Source: Pararhizobium sp.
GTDB taxonomy: Bacteria > Pseudomonadota > Alphaproteobacteria > Rhizobiales > Rhizobiaceae
Direction of reading: 5' to 3'
Length of the DNA: 64,000 nt
Assembly: GCA_017794825.1 (NCBI GenBank)
Contig: CP051237.1
Location: forward strand, 4,420,501 to 4,484,500
The translations under genes and the position numbers were made by a program. The notes below the pieces were generated by a model. The model made no database searches and had not been told where the DNA came from. It worked only from the letters and a program-made list of their open reading frames with translations. Below are positions 59,262 through 64,000 of the stretch, in pieces. Each line of letters opens with the position of its first letter. Position 1 is the first letter of the stretch.

Positions 59262-60059
59262 ATGAGTTGGACAGACGCCTACGAGACGATCCGGTTTGAG
59301 CGCAGAGGTCGTGTCATCACGGCGACCCTCAACCTTCCGGACAGTTTGAACGCTGTCAACGCCCGGATGCATACGGAACTGTCGCGGGTCTTTGTCGATC
59401 TCAACGACGATCCGGAGTCGGATATTGTTGTCCTCACAGGCGCGGGACGGGCTTTCTGCGCCGGCGGCGACATGGACTGGATGCAGGACGCCATCGACGC
59501 GCCGCGTCTGTTCGAGCAGACCGCCTATGAAGCCAAGCGCATTGTCTTTTCGCAGCTCGATCTGGAGAAACCGCTGATTTGCCGCATGAACGGCCACGCA
59601 ATCGGGCTTGGCGGGACGATTGCGCTCGGTTGCGACGTCGTCATTGCTGACGAGCGCGCGAAGCTCGGTGACCCGCATGTAACGGTCGGTCTGGTCGCTG
59701 GCGATGGCGGCGCCGTGCTCTGGTCGCATCTGATCGGCTATCTGCGCGCCAAGGAATATCTCCTGACAGGCGACCTGATACCGGCGCCTGAGGCCGCCCG
59801 CATGGGTCTGATCAATCGCGCCGTTCCTGCAGACAGTCTCGACGATGACGTCTACCAGCTCGCGGATCGTCTTGCATCGGGCGCCCGAAAGGCGATCCGC
59901 TGGACGAAGGTTGTCTCCAACCTGGCGCTGAAACAGGTGGCGCACGCCGTGATGGATCCGAGCATTGCGTATGAGTCGCTTTCGAACGTGTCGGACGACC
60001 ACAGGGAAGCCGTTGCGGCGTTCCGCGAAAAGCGCGCGCCGAAATTTACCGGAAACTGA
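59262..60059 (+). CDS. Enoyl-CoA hydratase/isomerase family protein
   Basis: 265-residue crotonase. Oxyanion-hole segments AGRAFCAGGDMDWM and MNGHAIGLGGTIALGCDVVI. Of the two hydratase glutamates one is kept (RAKEYLLTGDLI), but the first reads His in GDPHVTVGLVAGDGG, suggesting an isomerase, retro-aldol or C-C hydrolase variant. GGGAGG precedes the ATG. It lies between the lipoyl and second hydrolase genes. Confidence 0.9.
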   Translation: MSWTDAYETIRFERRGRVITATLNLPDSLNAVNARMHTELSRVFVDLNDDPESDIVVLTGAGRAFCAGGDMDWMQDAIDAPRLFEQTAYEAKRIVFSQLDLEKPLICRMNGHAIGLGGTIALGCDVVIADERAKLGDPHVTVGLVAGDGGAVLWSHLIGYLRAKEYLLTGDLIPAPEAARMGLINRAVPADSLDDDVYQLADRLASGARKAIRWTKVVSNLALKQVAHAVMDPSIAYESLSNVSDDHREAVAAFREKRAPKFTGN

Positions 60060-60095
60060 TCCGGGCAGCGAACCGGCGCATAAGGAGAACCTAAA

Positions 60096-61013
60096 GTGAC
60101 AGAACGCATCGATGTCGAATTCCAGTCGGAGGGCGCGACCTGTCGGGCCTGGTTCTATCGGGGGCACCCCACGGAGAAACGGCCGACTGTGGTGCTCGCC
60201 GGCGGCTGGTGCTATGTCCGCGAGATCGTCATGCCGGTCTACGCCCAGGCATTCGCCGACGCCGGCGTCAACGCCATGATCTTCGATTATCGCAATCTCG
60301 GCGTATCGGACGGCGACAACCGCCAGCACCTCGACCCCTGGGCGCAGATCCGCGACTACCAGAACGCGCTGAGTTTCCTGGAGCGTCACGAGAACGTCGA
60401 TCCGGACCGGCTCGGCGTCTGGGGCATCTCCTATTCAGGCGGCCATGCGCTGATCCTTGCCGCAACCGATCCCCGCATCAAGGCGATCGTCAGCCAGATT
60501 CCGGTGGTCGACGGATACGAGAACATGCGCCGCGCTCACGGAACGATGGAATACCGCGCGCTGTGGGATCTGATCCTCAAGGACCGGGCCCTGCGTTACG
60601 AAAAGCCTGGCGAGCGGCTCTATCTGCCGCATGCGACGGAAGACTCTTCGAAGGAAGTTTCTTCCTGGCCGTTCCCCGAGACGGTCCGCACGTTCATGCA
60701 GATCAAGGAAACGGAAGCTCCGCTGTATCAGAACAAGAGCACGGTGGAGTCGGTCGACCTGCTCCTGAATTACGACGTCGGTCCTTTCGTGAAGCGCATC
60801 TACGACACGCCGACATTGATGATCGTCGCGGAAGGCGATGACCTGACGCTGTGGGATCTCGAGATCAATGCGTTCAACGAGATTCCGACGAACAAGAAGA
60901 AGCTCGAAGTGCTGCCTCATACCAGCCACATGACGCTTTATTCGGACAAGTCGAAGGTGGAGAAGGCCGCCGAGATGGCGACCGCCTGGTTCGTGGAGAG
61001 ATTGAAGCCCTGA
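60096..61013 (+). CDS. Alpha/beta hydrolase, paralogue 2
   Basis: 305 residues, closely similar along its length to the gene at 56067: VVLAGGWCYVREIVMPVYAQ, GVWGISYSGGHALILAATDP, IPVVDGYENMRRAHG and HTSHMTLYSDK with the catalytic His. Start codon GTG-free: ATG follows TGAC-rich spacing after GGAGAA at 60082. That both paralogues are kept in one operon suggests two related steps or a heteromer. Hairpin-like sequence overlaps its stop (61007-61030). Confidence 0.88.
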   Translation: MTERIDVEFQSEGATCRAWFYRGHPTEKRPTVVLAGGWCYVREIVMPVYAQAFADAGVNAMIFDYRNLGVSDGDNRQHLDPWAQIRDYQNALSFLERHENVDPDRLGVWGISYSGGHALILAATDPRIKAIVSQIPVVDGYENMRRAHGTMEYRALWDLILKDRALRYEKPGERLYLPHATEDSSKEVSSWPFPETVRTFMQIKETEAPLYQNKSTVESVDLLLNYDVGPFVKRIYDTPTLMIVAEGDDLTLWDLEINAFNEIPTNKKKLEVLPHTSHMTLYSDKSKVEKAAEMATAWFVERLKP

Positions 61014-61030
61014 CCCTCGCAAATCAGGGC
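61007..61030 (+). terminator. Weak terminator after hydrolase 2
   Basis: GCCCTGA and TCAGGGC pair around a 10-base loop; the stem includes the stop codon and is followed only by CTTT. It may partly end the hydrolase/E1 operon before the phosphoesterase gene. Confidence 0.4.
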
Positions 61031-61244
61031 CTTTCGGTCGATTTCCGGCTCACATCCACGGGCAATGCCCGCTGAAATTTCCTGGCTCGAAAGTCGCCCG
61101 GCGACCGGAACAATCGTGTCTTGATCCTGTAACCTTGTTCGCACAATGTCTGCGCTGTCCCGTTTGAAGAAGGCGCGCCGCATTGCGGATCTTTTTTCCG
61201 CATGGCCGGGCGACGCGACACATACCGGAAAGCAAGGCAATTCA

Positions 61245-62087
61245 ATGAAGCTCGTACATATCTCGGACATCCATATCAATTCGGAGACTATTCTCGATTC
61301 CGATCCGGTCGACAATTTCGGCCGATGCATCGCGCATATCGAAAAACACCATATGGACGCCGATTGCATCGTCATCACCGGCGATCTGACGCATCACGGT
61401 CAGGAAGCGAGCTATCTTACGTTGCGCGACATGCTCGACCGAACCGCGCTCAAGGGCGCGCTCGCGCCACGGCTGATGATCGGCAATCACGACAACAGGA
61501 ACAATTTCGCCAGGGTGTTTCCCAACACCCCTCGCGATGAGAACGGATTCATCCAGTGGACGGAGGAAACGCCGGCCGGGCTTTTCGTCTATATGGACAC
61601 CAACGAACCGGGAACCCACGCAGGCGTCTACTGTGAACGCCGGCAGGCCTGGTTGAACGAGATTCTCGCCGGCGCGCGCTCGGAGGGCATGGAGGTCTGG
61701 TTGTTCATGCACCACAATCCGCTGACTGTGCATGTCGCCAACGCTGACCTGATCGGCATTGTCCAGCAGAAGGAGCTTCGCGAAATCCTGCGCGCCTATT
61801 CGGACATCGTGAAACACATTTTCTTCGGCCATTGCCACTACACGCTGAGCGGCTCTGTGGAGGGAATTCCGCTCTCCGCGCCGCGCTCCACCAATCACCC
61901 CTGCTGGCCGGAGTTTTCCGGCGATCCGCGCATCATGGCCTATGGGCCGGTCGCGCCGAACTACAATGTCTGTTTTCTCGACACAGGCGCCACTGTCGTC
62001 CACAGCATCGATTTCATGCATGAGGACGAGATCATTCGTCTCATGGCGGGAGAGGACGGCTGGATTACCGAGGTCGCGGCCGGGTAA
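61245..62087 (+). CDS. Calcineurin-like metallophosphoesterase, paralogue
   Basis: 280 residues with KLVHISDIHINS, VITGDLTHHGQEAS, LMIGNHDNRNN, LFMHHNPLTVH and FFGHCHYTLSG. Related to the gene at 17144-18016. The ATG at 61245 begins at the first fold strand; the open frame upstream is rejected. 231 bases from hydrolase 2, same strand, so perhaps separately transcribed. Substrate unknown (cAMP-type diester or pathway phosphate ester). Confidence 0.88.
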   Translation: MKLVHISDIHINSETILDSDPVDNFGRCIAHIEKHHMDADCIVITGDLTHHGQEASYLTLRDMLDRTALKGALAPRLMIGNHDNRNNFARVFPNTPRDENGFIQWTEETPAGLFVYMDTNEPGTHAGVYCERRQAWLNEILAGARSEGMEVWLFMHHNPLTVHVANADLIGIVQQKELREILRAYSDIVKHIFFGHCHYTLSGSVEGIPLSAPRSTNHPCWPEFSGDPRIMAYGPVAPNYNVCFLDTGATVVHSIDFMHEDEIIRLMAGEDGWITEVAAG

Positions 62088-62389
62088 CTGGAACGGAGCC
62101 GGAGCATTTCGGCTGTGTTCCGACCGGTTTTGTGCTAAAAGGATATCTTCGAGACAGCGAGGTGATCGCGTGCGCCGTTTGGCGTGAATGGGACCGAAAA
62201 AACCGGATTCCCGAAACGAAGCCAGGCTGGAGATTATACTTTAGTCAAAGGCTATCTCTGACTAAAAAATGGTCAACACTGAACAGGAATGAACATTCTG
62301 TTTGCAGGGATATATTTTCCATTAATCGATAAATTCATAAATTGTTGAATTCATTGAATGAAATTGAGATCACCTAAACTGGCACACTG
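62088..62389. other. AT-rich gene-free stretch with repeat fragment
   Basis: Contains one diverged repeat module (GGATTCCCGAAACGAAGCCAG, read in 62202-62222) like those near 6.8-8.2 kb, then the perfect inverted repeat TTTAGTCA (62240-62247) / TGACTAAA (62259-62266). The sequence is markedly AT-rich from 62230 on. No open frame with a ribosome site is seen. Confidence 0.6.
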
Positions 62390-62395
62390 TTTGCT

Positions 62396-62515
62396 AGACA
62401 ACTGGCAGGTCCAGAGGGGACCCTACAAGACGTCCGTAAAGCGACGTCGCAGGTAAGCCGCCGGGTGGTCATCGCTTCTTGATCCCGATCGTTTGATCAT
62501 CCGGCGGTTTTTTCA
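62396..62515 (+). ncRNA. Candidate small RNA with three hairpins
   Basis: GC-rich block inside an AT-rich region. Hairpin 1: GGTCC-AGAGG-GGACC. Hairpin 2: GACGTC-CGTAAAGC-GACGTC. Hairpin 3 pairs CCGCCGGGTGGTCA with TGATCATCCGGCGG (two G-T pairs) and is followed by TTTTTT, so it is an intrinsic terminator. There is no open reading frame and the nearest upstream stop is 300 bases away, so an independent transcript is likely. I cannot match it to a named RNA family. Confidence 0.6.
62474..62515 (+). terminator. Strong intrinsic terminator of the RNA candidate
   Basis: 14-base stem CCGCCGGGTGGTCA / TGATCATCCGGCGG with TTTTTT immediately after. It precedes the convergent cyclase gene (stop at 62524). 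Confidence 0.8.
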
Positions 62516-62523
62516 TTTCGGTG

Positions 62524-63924
62524 TCAGCGCTTGATCGTCTCCACTGTCTGGTGGGGAGCCGCCTCGATCTTCGCCATGCCGAGCACGACGATGTCGACAG
62601 CCGCGCCGGCGCCTTCCACCGCCGTTCGCAAAGCCGTTCCTGTCAGCGCCCCGTCGTAGCCCTGTTCGTCAGCGCTTTTCCAGGTTTGCGCATCGCAGAT
62701 GCAGGCGCTCGTGAATGTGCGGTTCAGCTTTTCCAGCTTGGCGGACAGGTTCACGCTGGCGCCGATCACCGTCATCTCCAGCCGGTCGCCGTGGCCGACG
62801 GCGCCCCAACTCACGATTCCGGTCGCAATCCCGATGCCGATCGAGATCGGGCCGAACTCGTGGATCGCAGGCTCCTGCTCGTCCCACAGGGATGTTTCGC
62901 CGAGAATGCGTTCCGCGGCCGCCACGGCGCGGGCGGCCGGATTTTCCTCGTCATCGCCGATGCCGAACGTCACCATGACCCCGTCTCCCATGAACTTGTC
63001 GATGGTGCCGCCGAATTCGTGGATGATCGGGATGACGCGCGCCTGATAGGCGGAAAGAAGCTGCATGACCTGATCGGCGTCGCGATCGGCGACGAGTTGC
63101 GTAAAGCCGCGGATGTCGATGTTCATGATGGTCGCCAGATGTTTCTCGCCGGTGCCCGCAACGATCTGCAGCTTGTTCTTGCGAATGCCCTCGGCGACGC
63201 GGGTGTCGAAGAATTTCGACAGATCCTTCGCCGCCGTCTGTTCGGCGACCGAACGGATCAGCAGGTTCTTGGAGCCGTTGACGGCCAGCGCCAGAATGCC
63301 GGTCACGAAGAGGATCGACACCATCTTGTCGACCTCGGCGCCGATCAGGATCGTGTTGGACGTCAGATATTCCACATAGGAGCGCGTCAGCATGCTGTCG
63401 GTGGTGTCGAAATTCGTCACGTACAGAATGATCGAGGTCCAGCCCGTCGCGGCGACGCATCCCGCGACGATGACGAACTTCGGATGGAAACGCAGGGCCC
63501 TGATGGCGATGAATATGAACACGTACAGCAGCGACGGCGCCTTCAGGATAAAGGATGGCGGCTGCATGTACTGCATGTGGAAACTCACCATCAGCCCGTA
63601 AAGCAGCGTGAAATCGAACAGGATCGACAGATAGGCGGCCCAGTCGGGCGGCATGCGGAAGAGCGACCATACGAGCCCCGTCACTGAAAGCACCAGGAAT
63701 ATCGCAAGGACGTACGGGGCCGGGGCGAACGCGCCGTCTGGAAAGGTCTTGGGCGCGACCGTGTAGATCATGCAGAAGAGAATGATAATGGCGAGATGGA
63801 TCAGCCGGAGAAAGACCTCGTTCGCCCATTCCTTGCGTTCGACATCCTCCTGAACGCGTTCGGGAAGGCTGGCGATGTCAGGCGCGCCGAACAGGGTTTC
63901 GCGCAACTGCTGAAATGTGATCAA
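62524..63924 (-). CDS. Membrane-bound class III adenylate/guanylate cyclase
   Basis: 466 residues. Six membrane helices (residues ~40-230; for example LIHLAIIILFCMIYTV and MVSILFVTGILALAV) are followed by a cytoplasmic cyclase domain: metal Asp pair in MNIDIRGFT and FMGDGVMVTFG, then GDRLEMTVIGASVNLSAKLE. It should make cAMP or cGMP as a homodimer. A TTG at 63924 has GGGAGGA 6 bases upstream; another TTG at 63960 lacks one. A CNB protein and three phosphoesterases occur elsewhere in the window. Confidence 0.9.
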   Translation of the reverse strand: MITFQQLRETLFGAPDIASLPERVQEDVERKEWANEVFLRLIHLAIIILFCMIYTVAPKTFPDGAFAPAPYVLAIFLVLSVTGLVWSLFRMPPDWAAYLSILFDFTLLYGLMVSFHMQYMQPPSFILKAPSLLYVFIFIAIRALRFHPKFVIVAGCVAATGWTSIILYVTNFDTTDSMLTRSYVEYLTSNTILIGAEVDKMVSILFVTGILALAVNGSKNLLIRSVAEQTAAKDLSKFFDTRVAEGIRKNKLQIVAGTGEKHLATIMNIDIRGFTQLVADRDADQVMQLLSAYQARVIPIIHEFGGTIDKFMGDGVMVTFGIGDDEENPAARAVAAAERILGETSLWDEQEPAIHEFGPISIGIGIATGIVSWGAVGHGDRLEMTVIGASVNLSAKLEKLNRTFTSACICDAQTWKSADEQGYDGALTGTALRTAVEGAGAAVDIVVLGMAKIEAAPHQTVETIKR

Positions 63925-64000
63925 GGGCTGTCCTCCCGTTCGGTTCTGGCAGATTAGCAAAGTTGCGCTTCACGAGCGCCTCAATTTAGCGAAACCGGGC

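Noticed and set aside
62396..62515. Riboswitch interpretation of the three-hairpin block
   Set aside because: No plus-strand gene follows before the window end and the adjoining cyclase gene is convergent; it ends in its own terminator.

Overview
Organism and style. The window is a GC-rich (roughly 60 %), densely packed bacterial chromosome segment. It looks like an alphaproteobacterium of the order Hyphomicrobiales (Rhizobiales): repeated dppBC/pot-type ABC and TRAP uptake operons, many acyl-CoA catabolic genes, ATGA-overlapped operons, an IS630-type element with a rhizobial-style frameshift, and dispersed palindromes with a CTTGA loop. I cannot name a genus. I saw no tRNA, rRNA or CRISPR array. 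Layout. 0-2.4 kb: end of a xylose operon (xylB, xylA). 2.4-5.3 kb: a coupled D-glutamate/D-amino-acid operon (dgcN, dgcA, D-amino-acid aminotransferase), then a lone glutaryl-CoA dehydrogenase gene to 6.7 kb. 6.7-8.3 kb: a mosaic of tandem-hairpin repeats in which an IS630 element sits in the loop of one hairpin. 8.5-10 kb: an ankyrin-repeat gene. 10-18 kb, minus strand: a six-gene operon (phosphoesterase, AtuA-like, acyl-CoA carboxylase CT subunit, enoyl-CoA hydratase, biotin carboxylase subunit, DinB-like protein) resembling acyclic-terpene utilisation. 18.3-25.1 kb: a secreted MORN-repeat protein, thioesterase, NADP oxidoreductase, chagasin-type inhibitor, phosphoesterase, cyclic-nucleotide-domain protein and an OmpA-type envelope protein. 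25.2-36.3 kb: a LuxR/MalT-type regulator followed by an oligopeptide-type ABC operon that contains a hydantoinase-A-like protein and two DUF917/S-Me-THD proteins. 36.4-41.6 kb: a spermidine/putrescine-type ABC operon behind a Pho-box-like sequence, with an odd permease and an orphan protein. 41.7-62.1 kb: a large catabolic regulon. 62.4-62.5 kb: a candidate small RNA. 62.5-63.9 kb: a membrane-bound class III nucleotide cyclase. How the genes work together. The most interesting part is 41.7-62.1 kb. Three promoters (near 50.4, 52.9 and 56.0 kb) carry the same inverted repeat, GAATATTG-N3-CAAWATTY, each with a -35-like TTG box 2-4 bases downstream. They would control a 10-gene minus-strand operon (TRAP transporter, dehydrogenase, NTF2, SGNH hydrolase, SDR, ACAD10/11-type dehydrogenase, kinase-like protein, TPR protein), the ACAD-OsmC-AhpD-like operon, the divergent CoA ligase plus a tandem TetR-TetR regulator, and the operon of two paralogous alpha/beta hydrolases, TPP-dependent E1 alpha/beta, a free-standing lipoyl domain, an enoyl-CoA hydratase and a phosphoesterase. 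I read this as import of an unknown carboxylic acid, CoA activation, beta-oxidation-like steps and C-C cleavage by a 2-oxo-acid-dehydrogenase-like complex that has no E2 or E3 gene here. The substrate cannot be read from the sequence.
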